A stretch of 7,589 bases of DNA from NCBI GenBank assembly GCA_937888935.1, contig CALARO010000123.1:1-7589 (forward strand), written 5' to 3'. Both the position numbers and the translations under genes were made by a program. How positions within the stretch are numbered: position 1 is the stretch's first letter; every line of letters begins with the position of its first letter. Below the pieces are notes generated by a model. It was not told the origin of the DNA, did no database searches, and worked only from the letters and a program-made list of their open reading frames with translations. The DNA is from an uncultured Clostridia bacterium (lineage in GTDB: Bacteria; Bacillota; Clostridia; Christensenellales; Borkfalkiaceae). This document shows, piece by piece, positions 1 through 5,376 of the stretch.

Positions 1-1465
1 TTTTTACGCCGTTGATTTTCTGCTGCGTTTCGAATTCGTATATTGCCGCCGCGCCGTTTCTGAGTTTTACGCCCGTTTGCACCGTTTCGGTGTTCCGATC
101 GAACCCGTCGCGCAGGCGTTCGGTATTCGCCGCGTTTTCGCCGCAAACCGAAAGCGAAGCCGCTTTACAAAAGCGCGAAACTTCACGGACTACCCCCGGC
201 AAATAACAATCTGCAGCTAAAAGCTGCTGCTGAATTTCGGCGATATGCTCTCCCGCCGCGCGGGGCGATATATCGTATTTTTTTACGACGAACGCCGCCG
301 CGCCCACCGCCTGGCCGATGCAGCCGCACGTACCCATGACGCGCGCCGAGCTTGTGGCAAGGTGGGTGGCGGAAATATTTCTGCCGGCGAAAAACAGATT
401 TTCGATATTTTCGGAATACAGGCAGCGGTACGGGATTCCGTAAACGTTATGCACCACCTGATTATAATTGCTTTCTTTGCCGTCGAAGCCGTCCGGATTA
501 TGATCGTCTAACCCCCAGCCGCCGTAAGCCACGGTATCGGCGAAGTTGCCGCCGCTTAAAATATCGTTTGCGGTAAGCACATAATCGCCTTTCATGCGGC
601 GGGATTCGCGCTTGGCGGGCAGAAAGCCGAGAAATTCGAGATCGAAATTATCGGCGTTGAATTCGCCCGAATTTTTTATGGTATCCCACACGCCGAGACA
701 CAGGGCGAGCAGGCGGCAATTGAGCGTTTCCGCTTCGGCGATCGTATCGACGTTTCCGCCGAGTTCGATATACCAGAAGTTTTCGCTTGTTTTTTGAAGG
801 CTGACGCCCTTTTCTTTCAGCTTCTGCACGCTGACTTTCTCGGCAAAGTCGGGGGCGGTGAATTGCACTTTATGCCCTACGTCGCGCGCCTGAATGAGCA
901 GCGAATTGCCCATTGTTTTCCGATCGCGCACGGCGTGCGGGCGTTCGGTGTGTTCGCCGTATTCTTCCGCGGCTTCTCTGCCGTACATATAATGCGCGCC
1001 CGTGAGCGGCGCAAGAATACTGTCGCCCGAGCAATCGGCAAAATATTTCGCCCGCACTTTGTAAAAGGTTTGCGTTGTCATCTGATACGCTGTGACGCTC
1101 TGAATTGTTTCGTTTTGCGTATCGGCGGCGAAGCAGGTGCAGTTTAAAAGCGCGATGAGATTTTTTTCGCGCTCGACGGCGTGATACAAAAGCGCGTCGT
1201 TTAAGTAGTGATTTTTCGAAGGATTGAAAAAGTAGTTTGCGATTTCGAATTCTTCCTGCAAGCCCGCTTCTTTATACAGCGGCTGCTGCGCGCCGCAGAT
1301 CCACATTCTGATTTCGCCCGAAGCGTTGCCGCCGAAAACGGGGCGTTCGTGGATCAGCACCGTTTTCAAGCCGAGCCGCGCCGCCGTGATTGCCGCGTAT
1401 GTGCCGGCGATACCGCCGCCCACCACGCATAAGTCCGCCTGTAAAATTTTTTCGTTTAATGGCAT
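1..1465 (-). CDS. FAD-dependent oxidoreductase (FAD_oxidored family), C-terminus cut off by the window edge
   Basis: Reading the minus strand from the ATG at 1465-1463 gives 488 codons without a stop, running off the window at base 1. The N-terminus is a Rossmann FAD-binding fold: the dinucleotide motif VVGGGIAG lies at residues 14-21 and the acidic residue ending the second strand is E40. Further family marks are FGGNASGE (44-51), DCSGDS (144-149), LPAKRESRRMKGDY (282-295) and the C-terminal FAD-contact segment NLFFAGRNISATHLATSSAR (356-375), followed by a Gly/Ala-rich helix. These match the FAD_oxidored (PF12831) group of soluble flavoproteins, whose substrates are mostly unknown; some members sit with carbohydrate-use genes. 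After about residue 450 the text (LRDGFDRNTE..., AAIYEFE) looks like the start of a galactose-binding-like beta-sandwich; this is inference. A good AAGGAGA site precedes the start. There is no signal peptide, so it is probably cytoplasmic. It is divergent from an AraC regulator that probably controls it. Family call is firm, the reaction unknown. Confidence 0.9.
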   Translation of the reverse strand, partial: MPLNEKILQADLCVVGGGIAGTYAAITAARLGLKTVLIHERPVFGGNASGEIRMWICGAQQPLYKEAGLQEEFEIANYFFNPSKNHYLNDALLYHAVEREKNLIALLNCTCFAADTQNETIQSVTAYQMTTQTFYKVRAKYFADCSGDSILAPLTGAHYMYGREAAEEYGEHTERPHAVRDRKTMGNSLLIQARDVGHKVQFTAPDFAEKVSVQKLKEKGVSLQKTSENFWYIELGGNVDTIAEAETLNCRLLALCLGVWDTIKNSGEFNADNFDLEFLGFLPAKRESRRMKGDYVLTANDILSGGNFADTVAYGGWGLDDHNPDGFDGKESNYNQVVHNVYGIPYRCLYSENIENLFFAGRNISATHLATSSARVMGTCGCIGQAVGAAAFVVKKYDISPRAAGEHIAEIQQQLLAADCYLPGVVREVSRFCKAASLSVCGENAANTERLRDGFDRNTETVQTGVKLRNGAAAIYEFETQQKINGVK

Positions 1466-1476
1466 TTGATTGAATA

Positions 1477-1483
1477 TCTCCTT
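1477..1483 (-). promoter_or_regulatory. Ribosome binding site of the FAD oxidoreductase
   Basis: On the minus strand AAGGAGA lies 11 bases before the ATG at 1465, which fixes that start. The same bases abut and partly overlap the -35 box (1482-1487) of the divergent AraC promoter, showing how compressed this control region is. Confidence 0.75.
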
Positions 1484-1510
1484 GACTTTTTATCGTTTTG
1501 CCGATATAAT
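1482..1510 (+). promoter_or_regulatory. Near-consensus housekeeping promoter for the AraC-family gene
   Basis: TTGACT (1482-1487), a 17-bp spacer and a perfect TATAAT (1505-1510) match the sigma-70/sigma-A consensus in 11 of 12 positions. Transcription would start near 1517, giving a leader of about 40 bases before the ATG at 1558. Such a strong basal promoter suggests the regulator is made constitutively unless repressed. An inverted repeat sits in its spacer. Confidence 0.7.
1491..1506. repeat. Inverted repeat in the divergent control region
   Basis: TATCG (1491-1495) and CGATA (1502-1506) are perfect complements separated by six bases. The element lies in the spacer of the AraC promoter and in the 5' leader of the oxidoreductase transcript. 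It could be a regulator site or a small leader hairpin; the arms are short, so chance is possible. Confidence 0.3.
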
Positions 1511-1514
1511 TATA
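1509..1514 (-). promoter_or_regulatory. Candidate -10 box for the divergent FAD oxidoreductase gene
   Basis: The minus strand reads TATAAT here, overlapping by two bases the TATAAT of the rightward promoter; together they form the 12-bp perfect palindrome ATATAATTATAT (1504-1515). At 17-bp spacing the -35 position reads AAACAA (1537-1532), a poor match to TTGACA. A good -10 with a poor -35 is the usual look of an activator-dependent promoter, which suits control by the neighbouring AraC protein. The activator dependence is inference. Confidence 0.4.
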
Positions 1515-1557
1515 TTACAAAGATTTTTTGCTTGTTTTTAAATGGGATTATACGAAT

Positions 1558-2433
1558 ATGATTACAAATGACGCCGAGCTTTTGAAAACCATCCGCGATT
1601 ATATGCTGTTTTTGCGCACGCGCGGGGTGCGCGTTTCTCTGAGCTGCGTGGACGAGCGGCTGCGCGTTTTGTATCCCGCGTTTGCCGAGCTGGAAATTCA
1701 TAATTGCGCGCTTTGCGATCTGATGAAATCGAACGCCGCCACGGCGCGCGCGTGCTTCGCGAATAAAAATCGTCTGGTGGCGAAAAAATTGCGCGAAAAC
1801 GTTTATAATTGCTGCCCTTATGCGATTGAAGAATTTTTAATGCCCGCGCTTTACGACGGCGAGCCGATCGCCTATCTGCACGCCGCGGGGTACGCTGGAA
1901 AGAACGCAAAAACGCAGAAATTGTACTTATTTCAGCGGCAGCGGCTGCTTTCGAAATCTTCCGCGCTCGGCACATCTTACGAGAAAGAATACGCGCTTTT
2001 GTGCCGCGACGTGCCGCAACAGGGCGAAATTTCCGCCGCCCTTATGCCGCTCGGGTTTATGCTGAAAGAATTTTACGAAAATTTCATTGCGGGGCGCAGC
2101 GTTTCCGATCATTACGATATTTTAAACGCGCGCATTTTAAAATTCGTGTACGACAACTACCCCCTGCCGTTCGCCCCCGAAAGCATGGCCGAAAGGCTGA
2201 ATTATTCGCTGCCGCATATCCGCTACGTTTTTCAATTAAAAAACGGCGTGCCGCTCGCGAAATTCATTACGATTTTCCGATTGAAACAAGCCGCCGCGAA
2301 ACTGAAAAATTCGGATTGCACCGTGGCGGAAGCCGCGCTTTCTTCCGGCTTTGCCGACGCCAACCATTTTTCCGTTCTCTTTAAAAAACAATACGGCGTT
2401 TCTCCGAGCGCATGGAAAAAACGTAACTTTTAA
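1558..2433 (+). CDS. AraC-family transcriptional regulator with PocR-like sensor domain
   Basis: A 291-residue DNA-binding regulator, counted from the ATG at 1558. Residues about 8-175 resemble the PocR ligand-binding domain: CxxC at 50-53, a further Cys at 66, CC at 85-86 in NVYNCCPYAIEEFLMPAL, then a Gly-rich strand (GEPIAYLHAAGYAG, 101-114). PocR-type domains are thought to bind small organic effectors such as diols. Residues about 187-287 are the AraC/XylS double helix-turn-helix: first HTH near 205-226 (MAERLNYSLPHIRYVFQ), second near 254-276, ending with the typical GFADANHFSVLFKKQYGVSPSAWKK. An in-frame TTG at 1528 would add ten residues, but ATG at 1558 fits the family start better; its GGGA site (1544-1547) is weak. 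It is divergent from the FAD oxidoreductase across a 92-bp gap and probably senses the substrate or product of that pathway. Effector unknown. Confidence 0.92.
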   Translation: MITNDAELLKTIRDYMLFLRTRGVRVSLSCVDERLRVLYPAFAELEIHNCALCDLMKSNAATARACFANKNRLVAKKLRENVYNCCPYAIEEFLMPALYDGEPIAYLHAAGYAGKNAKTQKLYLFQRQRLLSKSSALGTSYEKEYALLCRDVPQQGEISAALMPLGFMLKEFYENFIAGRSVSDHYDILNARILKFVYDNYPLPFAPESMAERLNYSLPHIRYVFQLKNGVPLAKFITIFRLKQAAAKLKNSDCTVAEAALSSGFADANHFSVLFKKQYGVSPSAWKKRNF

Positions 2434-2533
2434 GCCTGCGTTTCAAGCTTTGCAGAAACATTATACCATTGCGGCGCACAGAAAACAAGCCGTATTTTAA
2501 TGATAAATCTTTATATTTTAATGATTTTTTTCT
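2434..2533. other. Short AT-rich convergent intergenic gap
   Basis: This 100-bp gap separates the 3' ends of the AraC and TetR genes. I find no good intrinsic terminator: the best hairpin, CTGC (2436-2439) with GCAG (2452-2455), has a four-base stem and no T-tract after it. The right half is AT-rich and contains a direct repeat. Confidence 0.5.
2493..2525. repeat. Direct repeat of a 12-bp AT-rich word, 21-bp period
   Basis: TATTTTAATGAT occurs at 2493-2504 and again, identical, at 2514-2525, starting 21 bp apart (two helical turns). It lies between converging genes just past the TetR stop codon. It may be a small local duplication or a protein-binding site; there are only two copies. Confidence 0.55.
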
Positions 2534-3130
2534 TTACGCGGGATTTTCTTCGGTTTGCCGGTTTGCAAATCTTCTTGCCGAAAACCGCGCCACCCACTCG
2601 CGCGTGTACGCGTACAGATCCTCTAACCGCACCGCCGAATATCCGCGGCAATACCGCACGTACTCGCAGAATAAGCCTTCGATAAACACGTTGATTTCAA
2701 GTTCGAGATTTTCTCTGATTTTCAGATACGGCGATTCGTAGCAAAGTTCCAGAAATTTATTCGACGCGATCGCCGTGAGCTTCTTCGCCGTGAAAAGAAA
2801 ATCGTTCGAGCAGCACAAAAGCTTATAATTTTCGTCGTTTTTGCGGATATAATCGAACAACGTATCCACAAACTGCTCTACCGTGGACGGCGACAAAAGC
2901 CGCGCGTTATCGAAAAACAGATCAATCAGCTCGTTTTCGTAGTCTTCCGCCACGCCGTATATATCGTCGTAGTGAGAATAGAACGCGCCGCGCGAAATTT
3001 CCGCCCGCGCGCAAAGCTCGCTCACCGAAATTTTAGAAAGTTCGCGCTTTTCGCTAAGCATTTCCGCAAACACGTTTTTGATCAGTCGCTTCGTTTTTTT
3101 CGAAGAGCTGTTTAAATTTTGTACTTTCAT
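2534..3130 (-). CDS. TetR/AcrR-family transcriptional repressor
   Basis: A 198-residue protein of normal TetR length. Residues about 12-58 are the TetR N-terminal helix-turn-helix domain: TKRLIKNVFAEMLSEK, then ISVSELCARAEISRGAFYSHYDDIYGV (34-60), with the diagnostic SRGAFYSHY at 46-54. The rest (about 75-190) is all-helical, with the aromatic, Cys-containing text typical of the DhaS-like/TetR_C group common in Clostridia and Lactobacillales; its ligand cannot be read from the sequence. The ATG at 3130 is preceded by GAGGAAAC, a good Shine-Dalgarno site on the minus strand. It is divergent from the lipid kinase across 207 bp that hold a perfect 22-bp palindrome close to its own start, so autorepression is likely. 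Whether it also controls the kinase or the ABC operon is inference. The last residues (FANRQTEENPA) are a disordered tail. Confidence 0.92.
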   Translation of the reverse strand: MKVQNLNSSSKKTKRLIKNVFAEMLSEKRELSKISVSELCARAEISRGAFYSHYDDIYGVAEDYENELIDLFFDNARLLSPSTVEQFVDTLFDYIRKNDENYKLLCCSNDFLFTAKKLTAIASNKFLELCYESPYLKIRENLELEINVFIEGLFCEYVRYCRGYSAVRLEDLYAYTREWVARFSARRFANRQTEENPA

Positions 3131-3164
3131 AGCCGTTTCCTCGCTTAGTATGCCCTTTTTTACG

Positions 3165-3186
3165 GGTAAATTTGCACAAATTTACC
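3165..3186. promoter_or_regulatory. Perfect 22-bp palindrome, probable TetR operator
   Basis: GGTAAATTTG (3165-3174), a two-base centre CA, and CAAATTTACC (3177-3186) are exact reverse complements. Length and symmetry fit TetR-family dimer operators. It lies 35 bp upstream of the TetR start codon, where it would cover the -10/start region of the likely TetR promoter. It lies about 35 bp upstream of the best -35 candidate for the lipid kinase. Confidence 0.7.
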
Positions 3187-3209
3187 ATACAGTGTTAAAA
3201 TTTGAACAA
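3183..3209 (-). promoter_or_regulatory. Candidate promoter of the TetR gene
   Basis: On the minus strand TTGTTC (3209-3204) and TATGGT (3188-3183) stand 15 bp apart, with TG just before the -10 box. The spacing is short and the -10 is imperfect, so this is tentative. The -10 overlaps the 22-bp palindrome, which would allow autorepression. Confidence 0.3.
3193..3208. repeat. Imperfect 16-bp palindrome, possible secondary operator
   Basis: TGTTAAAA (3193-3200) faces TTTGAACA (3201-3208); seven of eight positions per arm are complementary. It sits six bases from the perfect palindrome, between it and the putative kinase promoter. Its A/T-rich core is related to but not the same as that of the larger palindrome. 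Confidence 0.35.
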
Positions 3210-3220
3210 TGACGCATTGA

Positions 3221-3255
3221 TTGTGCTTTATTTTTTTGCTTTTTTATATTATAAT
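3221..3255 (+). promoter_or_regulatory. Candidate promoter of the lipid kinase gene
   Basis: TTGTGC (3221-3226), 18 bp, TATATT (3245-3250) is the best pair. A perfect TATAAT (3250-3255) overlaps it but lacks a -35 at normal distance. Transcription starting near 3258-3262 would give a leader of about 75 bases before the ATG at 3338. Confidence 0.4.
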
Positions 3256-3282
3256 ACAGATGTCGAAAGAAAGTCAACAATG

Positions 3283-3299
3283 TTCAAACTATTTTTGAA
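3283..3299. repeat. Inverted repeat in the kinase leader
   Basis: TTCAAA (3283-3288) and TTTGAA (3294-3299) are perfect complements around a five-base centre. The longer word TGTTCAAA at 3281-3288 also occurs inverted at 3201-3208. It could be a further regulator half-site pair or a weak leader hairpin. Confidence 0.3.
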
Positions 3300-3337
3300 A
3301 AGTTTTTTCGGCAAAAAAATCGGAGGAAACACAAAGG

Positions 3338-4309
3338 ATGAAGTACCGAGTATTGTACAACCCGCTTGCGGGACTTGGCAAGGAAATCGGCGGACTGGAT
3401 CAGGCGAAGAAGCTGATGGAAGGCAAGGACGCCGAATTTTCGGACGTGACGAAAGAAGGCGCGCTCGACGAGCTTTTTTCGAAGCTGGAAAAAGGCGACA
3501 AAATCGTGCTTTGCGGCGGCGACGGAACGCTGAACAAGTTCGTGAATTCCATTCCCTTTATTCCCGAAAACGAGATTTTGTACTACCCCACGGGCAACGG
3601 CAACGATTTCTACCGCGACGTAACCGAAGGAAGCGATTTAAGCGAGCCGTGCAAGATCAATCCCTACATCGTAAACCTGCCCACCGTGGCGGTGAACGGC
3701 AGGACGTGCAAGTTTTTGAACAACGTAGGGTTCGGCATCGACGGCTACTGCTGCGAAACGGGCGACAGACTGCACCGCGAAGCGCCCGATAAGAAAATTT
3801 CTTATTCGGGCATCGCCGTGAAAGGCTTGCTCTTCCATTTCAAGCCGGTGAACGCCACCGTGAACGTAGACGGCGAGATCTTCAATTACAAGCACGTGTG
3901 GCTTGCGCCTACGATGAACGGCAAGTACTACGGCGGCGGCATGATGCCTACGCCCTTGCAGAAACGCCTGAACGACGACGGCACGGTTTCCGTGATGATT
4001 ATGCACGGAAAAAGCAAGCTGAAAACGCTGATGGTGTTCCCTTCGATTTTCAAAGGCACGCATGTAAACCATAAAAAATCGGTGGAAGTGAAAACGGGCA
4101 AAGTGATCGAAGTGAAATTCGATCGCCCCACCGCGCTGCAAATCGACGGCGAAACGGTGACGAACGTTACCGAATACCGCGTGACGGCAGCGGGCGCGAA
4201 AAAAGGCGCGGACGGCGAAAAAAAACCGGCAACCGAAATCAAAGCGGACGTTACCGCCGAAATCGCGGCAAGCGCGGACGCGGCGGGCGCGGAAACCGAA
4301 AAAGAATAA
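3338..4309 (+). CDS. Diacylglycerol/lipid kinase family protein (DAGK catalytic domain)
   Basis: A 323-residue soluble kinase of the YegS/DgkB/sphingosine-kinase fold, which transfers the ATP gamma-phosphate to a lipid hydroxyl at the membrane surface. Visible motifs are the N-terminal NPLAG (8-12), the nucleotide-binding GGDGTLN (60-66), PTGNGNDF (84-91, matching the family's GTxND segment), GFGID (131-135), YYGGGM (198-203), the DDGTV of the second domain (213-217) and LQIDGE (267-272), near the end of the usual fold. Residues 283-323 are an extra Ala/Lys/Glu-rich tail (AAGAKKGADGEKKPATE...) of low complexity, not part of the catalytic fold. The start ATG follows GGAGGAAAC at 3322-3330, with a rather long 11-base gap from GGAGG. 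The gene stands alone between a divergent TetR gene and an ABC operon. In Gram-positives such kinases recycle diacylglycerol from lipoteichoic-acid synthesis; the substrate here is not determined. Confidence 0.93.
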   Translation: MKYRVLYNPLAGLGKEIGGLDQAKKLMEGKDAEFSDVTKEGALDELFSKLEKGDKIVLCGGDGTLNKFVNSIPFIPENEILYYPTGNGNDFYRDVTEGSDLSEPCKINPYIVNLPTVAVNGRTCKFLNNVGFGIDGYCCETGDRLHREAPDKKISYSGIAVKGLLFHFKPVNATVNVDGEIFNYKHVWLAPTMNGKYYGGGMMPTPLQKRLNDDGTVSVMIMHGKSKLKTLMVFPSIFKGTHVNHKKSVEVKTGKVIEVKFDRPTALQIDGETVTNVTEYRVTAAGAKKGADGEKKPATEIKADVTAEIAASADAAGAETEKE

Positions 4310-4327
4310 TTTTTACGATATAAAATA

Positions 4328-4363
4328 AAAAAACGCGAGAGAAGAAATTCCATCGGGTTTTTT
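4328..4363 (+). terminator. Terminator-like hairpin after the lipid kinase
   Basis: An A-run plus C (4328-4334), one mismatch and CGA (4336-4338) pair with TCG (4353-4355), the mismatch and G plus six T (4357-4363), around a 14-base loop. The A/T arms allow it to act in either direction. The GC core is short and carries a G-G mismatch, so the structure is weak. It lies 18 bp past the kinase stop codon. Confidence 0.3.
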
Positions 4364-4368
4364 AAGCG

Positions 4369-4400
4369 TGTGCTTTTTCGGCAATAATTTAGTATATAAC
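4369..4400 (+). promoter_or_regulatory. Weak candidate promoter for the ABC operon
   Basis: TATATA (4393-4398), or TATAAC two bases on, is a plausible -10 box. The -35 region at normal spacing (around TGTGCT, 4369-4374) is a poor match. Either the promoter needs an activator or the operon is partly read through from the kinase. I see no clear copy of the TetR palindrome here. Confidence 0.22.
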
Positions 4401-4440
4401 GGCGGAAAATCGGTGAAATATTCAAAGCAAGGAGATAAAA

Positions 4441-5376
4441 ATGCACGTTATTGAAGTAAACGATCTCACGAAAGATTACGGCTTCGGACGAGGCGTATTC
4501 AACGTGAATCTGCACGTGGACGAAGGCGAAGTATTCGGCTTTCTCGGTCCGAACGGCGCGGGAAAATCCACTACGATCAGGCATCTGATGGGTTTTTCGA
4601 AGCCGGACAGCGGCTCTACGAAGATTTTCGGCATGGAAACTTTTGATAAGTACTACGAAATTCTTGCGAACGTGGGCTATATTCCGGGCGAAATCGCGCT
4701 ACCGGCGGGACTTACCGGCAAAGCCTTTATCAAAATGATGCAGGATTTGCAGCATTGCCACAATCAGAAGCAATTAAAACGCATGCTCGATTTATTCGAG
4801 CTGGATCAGACGGCGCTTGCGGGCGAAACCAAACGGATGAGCCTTGGCGTTAAGAGAAAACTCGCGGTGGTCACCGCGTTTATGTCCGATCCCGACGTAC
4901 TCATTCTCGACGAGCCGACGAGCGGTCTCGATCCCGTGATGCAGGAAAATTTCATTGAATTTATTCATGAAGAAAAGAAGCGCGGCAAGACGATTTTATT
5001 ATCGAGCCATATTTTCTCGGAAATCGACTCCACCTGCGATCGCATTGCGATAATCAAGGACGGCAGGATCGTTTCGGAATTCGTGGCGGACGATTTAAAA
5101 CACGCTTCGCGGAAGTTCTACAACGTAACGTTCCGCTCGCCCGTAGGCAAGGCGATTTCGCTCGATCGCGCGAAAGAGCGCATCCCCTCGCTGCAACTGC
5201 TCGGCGGCGGCGACAACGACGCGTATATTTCGGTGGAAGATCGCGATCTGAACACCCTGATCGATATTCTTTCGGATATCAACGTGGTATCTTTCTCTAA
5301 CCGCAAAGAATCGCTGGAAGATTACTTTATGAAATTCTACAAAGAAGACAAAGATTTCGGAGGTGCGTTGAAATGA
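4441..5376 (+). CDS. ABC transporter ATP-binding protein (first of two paralogues)
   Basis: A 311-residue cytoplasmic ATPase that would power export through the downstream ABC-2 permease. Walker A is GPNGAGKST (36-44), Walker B VLILDEPT with catalytic E158, D-loop GLDP (163-165 region) and switch histidine H190 in LLSSH. The signature loop reads SLGVKRK (134-140) instead of LSGGQ; diverged signatures ending in K-x-K are common in this drug/bacitracin-type exporter group. The Q-loop position reads GYIPGE (79-84) with no glutamine, and the paralogue shows the same. Residues about 220-311 are a C-terminal accessory domain. A strong AAGGAGA (4429-4435) precedes the ATG. The stop overlaps the next start in ATGA. 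The protein is similar along its whole length to its neighbour, so the two probably form a heterodimer. The exported substrate is unknown. Confidence 0.93.
   Translation: MHVIEVNDLTKDYGFGRGVFNVNLHVDEGEVFGFLGPNGAGKSTTIRHLMGFSKPDSGSTKIFGMETFDKYYEILANVGYIPGEIALPAGLTGKAFIKMMQDLQHCHNQKQLKRMLDLFELDQTALAGETKRMSLGVKRKLAVVTAFMSDPDVLILDEPTSGLDPVMQENFIEFIHEEKKRGKTILLSSHIFSEIDSTCDRIAIIKDGRIVSEFVADDLKHASRKFYNVTFRSPVGKAISLDRAKERIPSLQLLGGGDNDAYISVEDRDLNTLIDILSDINVVSFSNRKESLEDYFMKFYKEDKDFGGALK

Noticed and set aside
245..1432. Several plus-strand open frames of 67-117 codons in the left part
   Set aside because: All lie antisense to the continuous 488-codon FAD oxidoreductase frame, which has clear flavoprotein motifs.
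1528..1557. In-frame TTG start that would extend the AraC protein by ten residues
   Set aside because: It has no good ribosome binding site, lies only about 11 bases after the predicted transcription start, and the added residues do not fit the family; ATG at 1558 is preferred.
2436..2455. Possible bidirectional terminator between the AraC and TetR genes
   Set aside because: Only a four-base stem with no following T-tract on either strand; too weak to call.
3202..3792. 196-codon plus-strand open frame overlapping the lipid kinase in another frame, with an internal ATG at 3280 (MFKLFLKSFFGKK)
   Set aside because: After the first few dozen codons it is Arg-rich out-of-frame text of the kinase gene with no family resemblance. 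The 3280 ATG lacks a clear Shine-Dalgarno site. A short regulatory leader peptide cannot be excluded but is not supported.
4360..4380. Small hairpin AAGC/GCTT with T-run before the ABC operon
   Set aside because: A four-base stem with a four-base loop is common by chance; the upstream 4328-4363 structure is the better terminator candidate.
3638..4584. Two long minus-strand open frames antisense to the lipid kinase and its downstream gap
   Set aside because: Low-complexity His/Arg- or Ser/Phe-rich translations with no motifs, opposite a well-supported kinase; shadow frames caused by GC-skewed codon use.
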